64,000 nucleotides of DNA from assembly GCA_001466705.2 (NCBI GenBank), contig LATX02000068.1, positions 124,001 through 188,000 on the forward strand. The letters run 5' to 3'. Shown here piece after piece: positions 50,473 to 64,000 of this stretch. Numbering within the stretch: the stretch's first letter is position 1; each line of letters opens with the position of its first letter. The notes under the pieces are model-generated. The model ran no database searches and was not told the origin of the DNA. It saw only the letters and a list, made by a program, of their open reading frames with translations. The position numbers and the translations under genes are program-made. The DNA is from Moniliophthora roreri (taxonomy: Eukaryota; Basidiomycota; Agaricomycetes; Agaricales; Marasmiaceae).

Positions 50473-52086
50473 ATGAACTTTCTCGATCCCTATGACATTA
50501 ATGCCAGTGCGACCTCCAATACTCCTACTTCCAATGATCAAAACCAAAGCCTGAACGATGAAGTCACTCAGGTTATGAGTTCGTTGAATCGCTTCTGGGG
50601 CGGATTCAGGCAGCAGGTCAGTGCGTGTTTATTGGAGTTCGCTGTCTCAGTTAACGCTGCAGTCTGATAGAGTCAATCAGTCTTACAAACTGCCCGAAAA
50701 GATTTCAGCGATGTCGTTGTGCAGGCACAGAAAGAGTTCTCAAGGCTGACCGCAGAGGGTCCCAAAGAATCTGAAGACCAACCGACCGCGTCAACATCTT
50801 CGGCAGCATCGTCAGCCGACGACGTTCAGCCCAGGGCTTCAGTGGAGACCGTAAAGCCTGGTTCTTCTTCGACTCTGACTGAGGAACCAGCAAATGCTTC
50901 GACAAATGCCTACTCTGTTCAGAATCTCTTTTCCCGTCTTCAGTCGGCTCTACCTCCGAATGTGGTGTCCGCGGTGCAAGAAAACATACCACAATCAGTA
51001 AAACACCTCTCCGAAAACACAGACTTTGCACAATTGAGGACCACTCTTACGACCGAATTTACACGGTTGCAGGGTGTTACTCGTGCTCAGGCGGAGGAGT
51101 ACGTTCAGAAGAGTGAAGCCTTACTCCGCGAGGCTGTCAAGGAGGCAGGAGAAGTGTTCAAAGATGCAGTCAAGGTGATTCCACCAGATCAAGTGGGTGC
51201 CGGAGGTGCTGGGAGTGGATTCATTTGGGATGGAACGGATATGTGGATGTTACCTTCGGAAGACGCAGAAACAAATGCGTCTACTGACAAGGGTAAAGAG
51301 AAGATCACCTCCACTGCAGTTGCTACACGGGCAGAGGCTCTGGTCAAACGCCTCAAAGGAGATCCAAATATTCTGAGACACGATCCTGAATCGGAACAAG
51401 GAGTACGAGAAACGTACTTGAAATGGGTGGAGCAGAACAGCCTCGATAAGGGTATGGACAATGAAGAATGGAATAGTAAGATCAATAGTCATCTGGATCA
51501 AACGGAGGATGGTCGTGCTCTTCAGAAGACCTTGGACACTCTTGGTGAGTTCACCTGGCAAGATTCACCTTTAGAAAACTGATCGTGGTTTTAGTGCCCG
51601 CTGAAATTCCCCGGAATGTGTTTTGGAAACGTTACTTTTTCAGGGTGCATCAAATTCGTGAGGAAGAGGAGAAGCGGAAGGCTCTGATACAAGGTATATC
51701 CGTTCGTATGGAATTTGGACACTCTTATCATAATGTTCAAAGGTACCATCGAAAGTGAGGATGACTTCAGTTGGGAAGATGACGATGCGGAGGAAGTTCC
51801 CTCCACGAATCAGAAGGGAAAGACCCCTACTTCCGAGGCTACCAAGGGGCAAAATGTCGTTCCAGCTACACACTCGGCGAAAGGTAGTACCCCGGAAAGT
51901 ACCTCTGTGACACCTACTTCCCCTCAAGCTCATACCCCAGCAAACACAAGCCCCAGGGAGAGTAGCGAGGAAAGCTATGACCTTGTTTCGTCGGGCAATG
52001 TGAGTGGAAGCGGGGAAGGTAAAGGACCTGCCAAGCAGACTGCGCCTGGTGATGCGGCTGAGGATGACGATAGCGATTGGGAGTGA
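50473..52086 (+). CDS. BSD-domain protein (Dos2/BSDC1-like)
   Basis: Begins MNFLDPYDINASATSN; after one intron, SQSVLQTARKDFSDVVVQAQ (amphipathic helices). The central part includes PNVVSAVQENIPQSVKHLS. The BSD domain follows two introns: TYLKWVEQNSLDKGMDNEEW upstream and VPAEIPRNVFWKRYFFRVHQ after the intron near 51545-51594, with the signature FW pair and RVHQIREEEEKRKAL. An acidic tail (SEDDFSWEDDDAEE to AEDDDSDWE) ends at 52086. This is the Dos2/BSDC1 arrangement. The role is uncertain; relatives have been linked to ubiquitin or transcription-related functions. It lies 164 bp after CPA1 on the same strand. Confidence 0.85.
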
Positions 52087-52303
52087 TTATGATGACCCAT
52101 ATATCCATATCTTACGAGTCATACGACTTACTCTCCTTTTCGCGATGGCATACAAATTGACAGTTGAATGTTCCACTTGAAATGTCTACACAACCATGTC
52201 TATAGTAATTGCCTATAATCCAGACGTCTTGCTACTCCATCGATATTCCTGATTACGGGGGTATCGTATCGCCCTAAGTGGGTACACATAATAGCCGTGC
52301 ATG

Positions 52304-53165
52304 TCATGATGAATGTTGCTTTTTTTTAACAGCAAAGAATGACAGCTGGGTAACTGCGAAACTCGCGAGGCCCAGAACTGCAAAGGTAGTGTCAGAAAGC
52401 TGTCAAAAAACGAGGTTAGGACGGACACGAACCATATCCGGTAAATTTCTCAAACGGTGAATGAAAGTAGACGCTGGTGGTATAGCTAGCAAATAGCCAC
52501 AGACCAATCAACGTCAAATTGACAGCGACTGTAATCTTATGTGCCAAAGACCATCTACCACAGCGTAAGGACGCTCGCAGTTGATCGGCAAGGAAGAGTA
52601 TGGACATTGTCAGGAGGAATATGTGTCCAGACACATCGTGCCCCTTTTGCAACCTAGGAACACCGCTCCATTCGGGAGGGACGACAGGTGAATTACTGAA
52701 GATGTGGGGATGGGAAGATGGTGTTACGGTGGATCTGGTGAAGCAATATTCAACGGGAACTGAGATTGAATCTCCGGGCGGGATAACGACAAGACATTCT
52801 CCTCCAGAGGCGAGGTTGATACGTCCAATTAGGGCGGGTCCGAAAAACCATGCCGTGAACGTGAGCCAGCAAGCAGTTACCATTAACCACTGCAAGATCC
52901 TCGAACTAGATCGAGTTGCCTTGGGACTGGTAACCCAAAGTAACAAGAAAGCGGCCGAGGTCCATCCCCATGCTTTCTTGATGAAGTAGACGTTGAGTAT
53001 ATTGGATTTACGAGCCCAATACTGAGTCTGGCTCAAAGGATGTGGTAGATGTGAGAGAAGGGGATTTGAAGTGTCGAGATAGGTTCCATAGACGACTGAG
53101 TACGCTGTCCCAAACGTGATAACAGCTGTTACTGCTGCGAAAGCAATTGTTCGAGTGTCTAGCAT
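52304..53165 (-). CDS. FIT family ER membrane protein (Scs3/Yft2/FIT2-like)
   Basis: Fat-storage-inducing transmembrane protein: an ER protein with acyl-CoA diphosphatase-type activity, needed for lipid-droplet budding and ER lipid balance (family knowledge). The ATG at 53165 gives MLDTRTIAFAAVTAVITFGT (first helix). Six hydrophobic segments are visible. FIT signatures: KGHDVSGHIFLLTMSILFLA with the conserved GH histidine, and YFHSPFEKFTGY. The long exon ends TATG, and an intron (GTTCGTG to CTTTGCAG) joins it to VLGLASFAVTQLSFFAVKKK, ending with TGA at 52304-52306. The basic tail KKKQHSS suits ER retention. About 265 residues. Confidence 0.87.
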
Positions 53166-53340
53166 AGCAGAAGAAATCAGGAAGAAGGGTCAAGATGTGA
53201 CGCAACTTTGGGGCTGGCGTGCATCGTCGTGCCGACACGTGACCTTCACAAAACGAACGTTCTACAAAGCATTGCATTCCTTCTCCGTATAGTCTACAGC
53301 TACAATTGTTTTTGCTAATTGGAATCCATCGAAAGTAAAT

Positions 53341-54591
<1,251 letters not shown>

Positions 54592-56544
54592 GGTGCTTCA
54601 GAGTGGAAGCTTTCGGAGTAGGTTAAGCAGATGGAAGTAGAAGAAGAAAGTTGCTACTGGGCGATGAAGGGCGGTGTCCGTAAACCGGGTCCGCGATTTG
54701 AGCTGATTCCAGCTGCTTTTTGAATCTCTGAAGGTTGGATGACAACTTCACAGGGTTATTTTCGAAACATGCTCAAATGGCGTGTCCGTTCCTTGTACGC
54801 TCACACAGCTGACATCGGGAGTAAATGTTGTAGGAACGAGTTTGAGGTGTCGGGATTCGGGATTTCCGGCGCCTCCGTTCCCCGGATATCCGGTGAATCC
54901 CACAGATCAGGATCCCATTGTTTACCAACGTCCTTGTACATCTTTACAACGCACTCATTGTAATCCCGCTCGTATCCATCATCGTTATGGTACTTCGACT
55001 TAACTGAATACAGTCGCCTGATGGAGGATGAGATGAGAAGCCCACCATTCTGATTGCAGATGGAAGGTGATGGGAGCTACACACACAGCCATTGTTGAGA
55101 AGCGTAATAGGTACTTGCGAAAAGCAGTGTCGGGAGGTTAAATCATACTCGAAGTGAACTTTCGACTTCAAGAAACCGAATGCGTTCATGATACCAGATA
55201 AGAGGTGGAGCGTTTCGGAGGGCGGTAGCATATTGTCATAGTGATTCTGGTTGAGGAGACAGTTCCCAAAGACTGAATAGAACACTGTACAGAATGCGGA
55301 ATTCCCGGTGACTTGCCCAGTCGCATATGGACATAAAGAGCAGTACTTGTGAAGTTTGGCGAAATCCTAATGCGCTGAAGTACTTGCTTGCTGTCCGATG
55401 ATACATTGCACGAATTTATTGGCGAGTAGACAGATACAGTAGTCGGGAACGCTCAACGGTGGGTTACTCTGGGGAGCACAGAGTTTCCTGGAGAGGCAAG
55501 ACCCACCGGAGTGACGTTTATATGAGTAAACAGATCGAATTGCTTCATTACCCACGGTGCGGGGAGAGTCTAGAGAGATGAAATCAAGGTACGATGAAAT
55601 CAGGGAAGAGAGGGCTGAAGTGAACCGAGTCTGTCGAACTTTCACTTGACCGACTGGAACGCGTAAGACGGCAGGCGAATTCGGAACAAAGCATGCGGGG
55701 CCAATCCTTGGACGGCACCGAGGTAATAGGGACCGCTTCGTGCTTCCAGAGGGGCATGGATAGGTTATGACTTTCGACTGCAGAATGAGAATTGGCTACA
55801 GTTTAATAATCCGTTACCATCGCGTCATCTTTTGAAAGACCCCCAACCAGGGAAGACCCCCAACCAGGGAAGCTTGTCGGTTGTCACAGACTGCGACAGC
55901 CGAGGACCGAATCCAGCCCGAGTTCCTTGGGTAAGTGCTCTGGCTAAAGCGTCTAGCTTTGTTCTATACGTTAAGGCTTCAACGCCAAGACCCAAAATAT
56001 GGTTCTGCTGATGAGGACAATACGGAAATCATATCTGAAGAGCATACTGGCACCGCTGTTTACACAACAATGGCTGTCGGTTGGCGTTAATCTCTACAGA
56101 GCTAGCCGTGAGTCTACATCGGCCGTTGCATACAATAGAGAGAGTTAGCTGTAACAAAAGGATCAAGGGTCAGCGGGACAAAGCCAGGTAAACGAGTCAA
56201 TGCGACTCAGGTCCTGGTAAGTGGGTACAAGTGGGTGCCGTCTGTGTGGGAAATTTATCTTGCGACCATGTGACCGACTTTTTTGTTGATCGACTGACCT
56301 CTACGCGGCATTCCAGCCTCAATTATCCTTTCTCTACGACCACCACCACCACCACCATCACCCATTCATCCATCCCAGTTCCATTCTCTTGTTTATAACG
56401 ACTAGCAAAGACCTTCAATCACAATTAAGGACCCCCACAGGTCCTCGACAAGTCTTCAATTTCCCACCAGATAGAACCAGATACCACCAATTCTCCCTAT
56501 CCGACCATTTGAATTCTACATTCGCTTTCTGCGACACATAATCA
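54592..56544. other. Intergenic, HEM2 promoter to WEE1 promoter
   Basis: About 2 kb with short ORFs only and no family fit. Contains a 17-bp tandem pair at 55837-55870 and a CAC-rich run at about 56338-56365 in the presumed WEE1 leader. Confidence 0.4.
55837..55870. repeat. 17-bp tandem duplication
   Basis: The unit AGACCCCCAACCAGGGA occurs twice back to back. Confidence 0.9.
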
Positions 56545-59500
56545 ATGCTTGCTTCCCCCCCACTTCACTCCTTTTACTCCAGGCAGCGCGAGTCCAGCAT
56601 ATCCCCGTCATGTCGCTCACAGAGTAGCCGCAGTCCTCTCCCCGACCACTCACCTCTTCGACAACAAAGACCTCTCCTCCAGCCTCGTTTCCCCCAAAAT
56701 CCACAGTCTCGCTCCGACACTGCCTTTCTGCAGTCACCTTTCAGGTCACCTTTGCTCGCAGAGCCCTCGTGGACGCCTCGTGTTGCAGATGATGACGATG
56801 AGAAATACGTGTTCCTGGACTCCCCAACTGCCTCCTGTTCGCCACTTTTCCCCGTTGGTACATCACCCTCACTTCTCACGCCAATCAAGAGGGCTTCCGG
56901 AGCTGTAGATGAGTTGAATCAGTCCGCTATCATCGACACTCCGTCCTCTACCCGGCATATCGCTCATCCAGGAGGCGGTGTTAAGCGGAAACCCTATCGT
57001 CAATCCACCCCTCTTCGAAAACACTCCCTGACCCCCCTTGATATTGCTTCGGATCGTCGCGAGGGCTCAGCATTCGACCGTTTGGCTCCACTGCCCGCCC
57101 CGAGTTTCAATGCATCTACACCGAGCAAAACAGTTTCTAGTCAACATATACGACGCCAGACTGCGTCTATGACCAGGCTGCGTATCACGGACCTTAACGG
57201 CTCGGATGAAGATTTCAGTACGGCGAATGATTCAGGTTTGGATTTGGGAGAGGACGATTGTGCAGATGCACTCTTCCTAAGTGGAGGCTCTCCTCAGAAG
57301 GGTGGCATAGCAACGTTTCGGAAGGCTTTGCGGCTGAAGGGAAGAAGCATCAACAAGTCGTCAGACGAAGTGGCAGAGGCTATATCGCCCGGTGGGCACA
57401 TCATAAAGCGCCGTGCCCGTGCCAGACCTCTGTCAGATGAGCTTCTCGAGAGTATTCGTGTCCCTTCACCAGTGAGTATACCTTATCGTTCCACAAAGCT
57501 GTGAGCTTAATAGCGTGTTTCTACAGAGTAAGAAACCGAACGCAGTCAAATTCCCTTCTGCGCAGCCAGGAACCAACTCGCCTAACTCGTCGCCGGAAGT
57601 GGGCTCGCCAATGCTACGACATCGAACTTCTGGACTACATGCACCCCGACCACAACCACCACAACCACCGAAGCAGCGTATTCCATTCACTCGCGTGGAC
57701 TCCGCCACGCTCTTTTTCGGCCCTCCCGTCCAGTCTTCTCCAGCTGTACCCCCTAGGCGAACTAGAGTTAGTACATCGGTCTCTTCTCCCAACGCGACAG
57801 ACCCGTCCTCGCAGCCCACATCATATCGTCCAAAGATGATGAATAGGCACAGTTATTGCGGCTCTGGTTCACTGCCACTGTGGGGTATGCAGTCAAGAGC
57901 AGACACACCGTCGCCACAATCCTCTCCTCCGAAGGTTCTAGACAGGGATTGTTTTCTCACTGACGAAGGCGATTCCATGATGATCGACGACGACATTCCA
58001 GCCAATTCATCATTCACCTTTAGCGTCACCGAAAGTACACCATCCCCTAGACGTCAGTCTACCATCTCGAAGAAGTACAAGGCTCGAGACTCGGGAATAG
58101 TATTGAGTGACGACGACTTCGACATGGATGCCGCCGCAGATCGATCATTTAACTCTGAATTTCTGAACTCAATGCCGCAGGCGTCTACAAGTGTTAGTTC
58201 GTTGTATTCAGACGGGGAGGACGGACTTATTACTCCCGGTGCTGGACCTCGGACTAGCTCAGGTTGGCCTGAAGCCGTGATCGTTGCCGGGGGAGATGAA
58301 CCGATTAGCTTCTCGTCTACTAGCCAGAACGGCCCAGACATCGATGCATTCATCCTTCGCACACTCGCCGCGGCAGCAAAGGCTCCCCAGGAGGAGAAGA
58401 AAGCGCCAGGGACACCAGTCAAGAAAACAAAAATAAGTTATCTGTCAGGCGCCAGGCCATGGCAGAGTGCCATTACTCACAAAGTTGGTTTGGAGCATCG
58501 AGAGAAGAAAGGTAAAGCTCCTCGGAAGAGTTTACCTGCTGTTTTCCCTTCAGTAGGAAGGAAAGCTAGCAAGTCTTTTTTGGACAGTCTCACCGACTCT
58601 GAGGACGATTCGGATGAGAGTCCGAGTAGCAGGAAGGAACGATACGCAGGTCTAGGTCTAGGCAGACCACGTTTCCCTGTGCAGACAGGAAAAGGCGGTC
58701 TAGCTTCGAGGCCACGCTGGTTGACGCGCCGCAGTAGTAGCGGTGCGTTTTCTAGCGGTAGCGACTTGTCAACACCCACCAGGAGTCATGGTATGTTTCA
58801 ATTTACTCTATATCTAGTTTGGATCATTGTTGAACTCAAAAAAAAGTTGTGACAGACCAGGGTTCTGGCTTCCCTGTTCAGTATTCACCATCCAAGAATA
58901 GGATGAAGCTGTCCCCCGCCCGCTCCGCCAGCGGATCATCCAACAGCTCAGTCACCACACTGAACTCGCCGACCACAGCACTACGGACACTTCCGATAGC
59001 CGGGGGCCGACCCTACCACCAAGCAAATGGAGCGAATTGGCTGGTCGCACCGTCGAAGCAAGCGAGACAGAGTCGGTATGAACGCGATTTCATCGAGGTG
59101 GCCGAGGTTGGCAGCGGGGAATTCGGAAAGGTCATCAAGGCGAAGATGCGAAACAGCGATAACGGAGAGTGTTACGCCATCAAGAAATCGAAACAGTTCG
59201 AAGGAACGCGTCATCGGTGAGTGGATCTTACCATCTATTGATGATGGTGCTGATGATCGAGACGCTTAGCTTACGATTAAGGGAGGAGGTTGATATTCTT
59301 CAACATCTATCTTGCAAGAATGGAGGTCGACGGCATCCCAATGTCCTCGCTTTCGTTGACAGTTGGGAGGAAGCCGAGTACCTATACATCTGCACAGAAC
59401 TCTGCGAACTTGGCAATTTTGCCAGATTCTTGTGGGAATACGGACGCGTCTTTCCACGGCTGGATGAGGCAAGGGTGTGGAAGATTATCGCCGATTTGAG

Positions 59501-60244
59501 TAACGTAAGTTGATGGAATGTTGGTTCGACATATGACAAGATCTAAGCCATTTGCAGGGTCTCCGATTTATCCATGATTCTGGTGTCATTCATTTGGATC
59601 TTAAGCCAGCCAATATTTTCGTTACCGGAGAGGGTCGATTCAAAATCGGTGATTTTGGAATGGCGTCTCTCTGGCCCCGGCCCCGCACTGCATCAACCAC
59701 GGCTGACGGCGGTTCGTTTGAGCGTGAGGGCGATAAGCTTTACTTGGCACCCGAAGTTCTCCAAGGGATGTACGGCAAGGCAGCAGATGTGTTTAGGTAT
59801 GTCGCACGATTCTACCGGCGTGTTTTGGTTTGTTTTCTCACGTCAAACGAACGGCTTTAGTTTTGGCATGACGATCTTGGAGACAGCATCCAACATTGTA
59901 GTGCCTGACCAGTAAGTCGCCAAAGGCAGATGGATAGAGCGGAAACTAATGTTTTGAAACACTTTAGGGGAGAAGCCTGGCACAGCCTTCGACGCGAGGA
60001 CTTTTCGCAAGTCGACTTGGGGGAAAGCCCCGAGCTACTGAGGCTGATACGTGGGATGATGCGAACAGATCCCTCGTTACGACTTAAGATCGAGGATGTC
60101 TATGCTCATCCCGTGGTTTCGCGAACTAGGTTAAAGATGGAGCAAATGTACGACATGGCTATCAAGAACGGAAGTTCACTGTTTGCAGCATCTCCATTGG
60201 CAAGCGTGAGCGCGGGATTCTTGGAAGAGATCCTTGATCAGTGA
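56545..60244 (+). CDS. WEE1: Wee1-type mitotic inhibitor kinase
   Basis: Predicted CDK1 tyrosine kinase restraining mitotic entry. The ATG at 56545 gives MLASPPLHSFYSRQ. About 750 N-terminal residues are Ser/Pro-rich with many SP/TP sites (SPLL, TPLRK, SPTAS), typical of the phosphoregulated Wee1 N-terminus. Kinase domain: EVGSGEFGKVIKA (glycine loop), CYAIKKSK (Lys), HPNVLAFVDSWEE, LYICTELCELGNFARFL, the catalytic loop VIHLDLKPANIFV, KIGDFGMASLWP, EGDKLYLAPEVLQG, and the Wee1-characteristic FSFGMTILETASNIVVPDQG followed by EAWHSLR. It ends AGFLEEILDQ at 60244. About eight exons, about 1,100 residues. The EGD...YLAPEVL and ETASNIVVP segments distinguish Wee1/Swe1/Mik1 from other kinases. Confidence 0.92.
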
Positions 60245-60657
60245 TTCCGGGAAGTTTACAACAGTTGACGGTGGCGCATCTCGTGCCATGACAGAAAAGT
60301 AACGACAACTATGAATACAGATTGTTGAATAGTCATAGCTTAGGATACTTTGGATATCTTATCATCCCGTGGATTGTCCTTTCTTCTTGTTTTCCTGTAT
60401 AATTCGCGTATAGTATGTGGATCTGCTAGGCAGTAGAATTGACTTGTTTTGTAGACTTTTACAACTATAAAAAAAAATTTTTTCCTTCGAGTTGTGTGTG
60501 ACAGATATTTGTTCTGGCGCTTATCACTTGCAGGGAGAGTTCCTGGTAACACAACCCGGGTGCTAAGGGCAGATCCTGTCTGCACCCTCACGGGGTTCTG
60601 CCGTTATTTTCGCTCTTTCACTTGTTCCCAACACTTCTATACTTAATCCCCCAACAG
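60245..60657. other. Intergenic between WEE1 and the homeobox gene
   Basis: Holds the WEE1 3' UTR and a C/T-rich leader (about 60600-60657) for the homeobox gene. No gene seen. Confidence 0.5.
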
Positions 60658-62732
60658 ATGCTTCCAAGCACTCATTCTCACTCTCTTTTTCAGTCCAACT
60701 TTTATCCCCCTCGTCCTTCCCCTCCACAATATCCCATTCCTAATTCAATTCTAGATCCTATGGATCCAGTGGATTTCCGTGCTTTTTATCCCTACACCCC
60801 CAACGAAGTCAAGCATAGGAAGAGAACCACCAGCGCCCAGCTCAAAGTCCTCGAGAGTATCTTCAAACATGACACGAAACCTAATGCCGCGCTGAGAAAC
60901 GAGCTCGCTGCACAGCTTGACATGACCGCCAGAGGTGTGCAGGTGCGTCTTTGCCACTTTGCTGCTGTTGTTTTTCTTTTTTCTTCTTCTTTTTGTCGAC
61001 TAACCTTTTTTTTTTCATCCTAGGTGTGGTTTCAGAACCGGAGGGCAAAGGAGAAGACCAAGGCGAGCAAGGCAGCAGCAGGCCAGTCAACGAGCGCGTC
61101 TCACGATACCGCCTCAAAAGATGTAGCAGTTGCCGCCTCTCAGCGACCAGAAAACGTCACCGAACCCTCGTCCTTTCCTCGTGACCTCCCAGAGCTCTCA
61201 ACAACAGAGACCTCATCGCAAGAATCAAGTCCAGCAGGAGCATCACCCCCACACCTACACTTAGTCACCGATTCTTCGCACGCTTCGTGGCAGAGCTCCC
61301 CCATCGCTACTCCAGATGATTTCAGACACTCGGGTGATTTTAGCGACGTCTATCTCATACGCCGAGGGTCACTTCCCGCAGACGCGTTCCCCGTTCCAGA
61401 CGACTGTCAACAGGGACCACCCCTGGTCGGCCATCTTGACCCATTCACCCGTCGGCGCTCAGTTGATGCCAGCTTACATCGGTTAGCACAGAACCCATAT
61501 GCAGGCCTGGCAAGAGCCAAGACTAGTGGCTTCGCTGGTCCTCGCATCTCCGGTCATCTGCATGACTATCCTTCTAGTCGCATCTCACATCAGCCAGGGG
61601 CGGTCAGTGCTGTACACCTATCACAGCACGGAACTTTCCACACCCGACATTCCTCCATGGAAGCGCGCCCGTACAGATTTTCACCTGGCGCCGTCTCCTC
61701 TTCCTCCTCTCCTTCTCCACTTTCCCCCTACCACACTATAAGGTCGTCCTTACCAGACAACTCACTCTTTGCGTTTTCTTCTCGTCCTATCGCTTCCCCC
61801 ATTCCTGGTCCTCTTCCTTCCCCAGACTTCTCATTTGGCGCGCCTGTCGGGTATTCACGCTCAGAGAGCGACCGCAGCTCGCCTGATTCTTCAAACGGCT
61901 TCTTGTTTCGTGGCGAAGACCTCGACACGGAAGACGAGGCAACATCCTACGATGGATTCTCTCGATTCGGCTCGATTGCTTCAGTTGCCAACAGCGATTC
62001 CAGCAATACGAGCGCGTACTACTCCGAAGTGGGAAGCTGTGTCTCAGAACATGACTTGAGCTCTGACGCAAACCTTCAAAGTCGCAGAACGTCATGGTAT
62101 GTCAAGCCTTACTTTACAAAGGTTATGTCTTGATTAATCAGTGTAATTTAGCACGCCTGGCCAATTTCTTGGTCTCATGTCCGGCTTGAACGTCGGTTGC
62201 GAGGGTAGCCCTCCAAATGGTCTTTATGAGCAAAATCACAATGATGGCACGGGTACATATCCGTCTCCCTCTTCAACGATTTCTGCCGGTGGTAGCCCTC
62301 CATTAACCAATGGAGTGAGCTCTGCAAATGTCGCCGGATCCAGCTCGACGGACCTTCCTTACACTCTTCAGACCAATCATGACCAGGTTTGTGTTTGTTT
62401 CTTAGCAACCATTGTGTCAAACTCACAAATTTATACAGCTGGGAGTGAACGGCCACTCTGCTTCCCCTGTGGTTGATGCCGAGGTACCGTTTTATTCGCA
62501 GAATGATAGTGCCTACGTGCCGGGTCAGACAAGCCAGTATGGTGGCAGCGAGTACCCTTCGTACGTTCCCATCGACAACCAAGAGAATGTCAACCACACG
62601 TACGAGCACGCCAGTGAACACTATTCTGCGGAGGCCAACTTCTCCGGCGGTGTTGTTGAATATCCTCGGCAAGATCCTTACTGCGTCAACCCAACCGGAG
62701 TCGCGATGTCCAACTTCCTTCAGGTGAATTAA
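60658..62732 (+). CDS. Homeodomain transcription factor
   Basis: DNA-binding regulator. The ATG at 60658 gives MLPSTHSHSLFQSNF. The homeodomain begins about residue 53: KHRKRTTSAQLKVLESIFKH, NAALRNELAAQLDMTARGVQ, then after intron 60943-61023 the recognition helix VWFQNRRAKEKTK, with the invariant W, F, N and R. The remainder is Ser/Pro-rich with no second domain; it includes FSRFGSIASVANSDSSNTSA and, after introns near 62098-62152 and 62385-62438, Tyr/Asn-rich stretches ending SNFLQVN. About 620 residues. Related single-homeodomain proteins regulate development in mushrooms (family knowledge). Which ortholog group is unclear. It is not linked to a mating-type (HD1/HD2) pair. Confidence 0.9.
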
Positions 62733-64000
62733 TCAACGAAAGGTTACGCTCCGTCTCCCTCTTCTTCTCCTTCACGACCCGTACCTTATATTCATTTTAA
62801 AAAAGTCCCGTCGTCCTTCGCCTTCGCCGGAATTCACAATCTGCATTTGTTAGCATAACACGTCTCCCTATTTTCTTCCGTCTTTCTCTCTTCCTCTCTC
62901 AACAAGTCTGTTGTCTGTGGCAAAATCCCAGTCTGTCTATTGTAGTTGTAATTCCCTAAACGGACGGCTATTTTTTTTTTTGTTTGTCTCCAACACTCCA
63001 GCTGCTATGACTCTCCTTGACGATTTCTTTCTATCTATCCCGTATTATATCCCTCAGTATTTACCTGTTACCCTAGAGTTTGCACATAATTCAACACTGT
63101 ACTGTTGCCATAACATCTCAATGCAAAAGCTACATCGAGACAAGTTCGACCGATGCTGTGGATCTGGATAGGTACTGCAATTTTCTGAGTGCAACTTCGG
63201 GAGCTATAACACGTGTATCAGTCTTGAAGTGGAGCCGCTACTGTACTCACAGATGTCGAGGTGTACTACAACACGAGGCAAGTCGTAACAACACGTGTAG
63301 CATTGAATTTCAGGTTACCGTCCAAGGACACTAACTCTCTGTTTGATAGTCAATATGACTTGAATTCTCGATATAGACTAATTGTCGGAAGACGAATCAG
63401 AATCTTGCATTGTTTTCGAATTGCCAATGATAACCCCGAATCCACTGAATCCTCCCTCCTCTCCCGGGCGTCGGCGCCAGGTAGACCAGTCAAAGCGGGC
63501 ACTTCGGGAAGAGAAAGTCAAATAGTAAGTGCCCGGCTATCGTGAATCAAATAAGATGAATTTGTCGGAGAACGGTTATTTGACTAGATCACCAGCAGTT
63601 ACTCGTGTCAAGACACTCGCTTCGATGCTTCGATGCGAAGTCCGAGACAGGCCGTCCTCGAACAGAACCGGCAACTTGCAACATTGCGGCAAAGACAGAC
63701 AAGGACTTCCTCCGAGTCGAATCGAGTTAGACTTGCAACGAGTCTAGAGCATCTTGGTCCTTAACGGTGACATAACCTCGATGCCTACTGGTTGCCCACC
63801 ATCTATATGAAAAGTGTTTCAGCTCTCAACGACTCGGACACCGGCTAGTAAGCTTGACTTGCCTCCGAGACAACCTTTTCATTGACAGTCATTTGGCGCA
63901 ATTTCACCAGTTGATCCCAAAAATACAATTATTTCCTCTGTAAACTGTTTCCGATGTGAGGTGATGCTCCTTCGACCCGGCATTTTCGTCTGATTTCGTG
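62733..64000. other. Downstream flank, no supported gene
   Basis: Starts with the C/T-rich 3' UTR of the homeobox gene. Later sequence has only short ORFs with no domain, and nothing is cut visibly at the right window edge. Confidence 0.4.

Noticed and set aside
60658..62732. Mating-type homeodomain (HD1/HD2) locus
   Set aside because: Only one homeodomain gene, no divergent partner and no flanking mitochondrial peptidase gene; typical homeodomain of a developmental regulator.

Overview
The window reads as nuclear DNA of a mushroom-forming basidiomycete (Agaricomycetes). Genes are dense, on both strands, and broken by many introns of about 45-60 bp. The gene set is fungal housekeeping plus basidiomycete-style Ser/Pro-rich regulators. 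Nothing bacterial or viral was seen, and no CRISPR array. A hand scan found no tRNA or rRNA gene. Exon limits below were read by eye from splice sites and protein-family fit, so small boundary errors are possible.

Left arm (1-25.7 kb): a HIRAN-SNF2-RING helicase of the HLTF/Rad5 type, cut by the window edge and containing a 6-nt exon inside its ATP-binding loop; ribosomal protein uS7 (RPS5); two nuclear-looking orphans (7671-9538, 11890-13113); a small OB-fold protein that fits the telomere CST subunit Ten1; a Zn2Cys6 transcription factor; an F-box protein with a beta-propeller-like C-terminus, head-to-head with WDR83/MORG1 across only 60 bp; ribosomal protein eS8 (RPS8); and an intact UDP-glucose pyrophosphorylase paralog.

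Centre (25.8-36.4 kb): a CpG-starved island carrying a decayed purine permease (NAT/UapC family), Tc1/mariner-type MITE copies and LTR-like debris. Three single N characters, two here and one at 37295, mark contig joins, each flanked by near-identical duplicated sequence. At least one duplication (889 bp, exact) looks like an assembly artefact, and 29359-29905 is probably a chimeric insertion.

Right arm (37.7-64 kb): the second UDP-glucose pyrophosphorylase, convergent with the first; a Ted1/Cdc1-type metallophosphoesterase; a tiny complex I subunit (NDUFB2-like) divergent from a large PB1-headed nuclear protein; a small unknown gene; CPA1 (arginine-specific carbamoyl-phosphate synthetase, small subunit) with an upstream ORF that encodes a recognisable arginine attenuator peptide and is itself interrupted by an intron; a BSD-domain protein; a FIT lipid-droplet protein; HEM2 (porphobilinogen synthase); a Wee1 kinase; and a homeodomain transcription factor.

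The genes form no single pathway or cluster. Links are local: UDP-glucose supply (two UGPases), divergent promoter pairs, and genome-maintenance or cell-cycle genes (HLTF-like, Ten1-like, Wee1). The strongest discovery candidates are the intron-split arginine attenuator uORF, the methylation-like decay of a host permease gene, and the microexons of the helicase.
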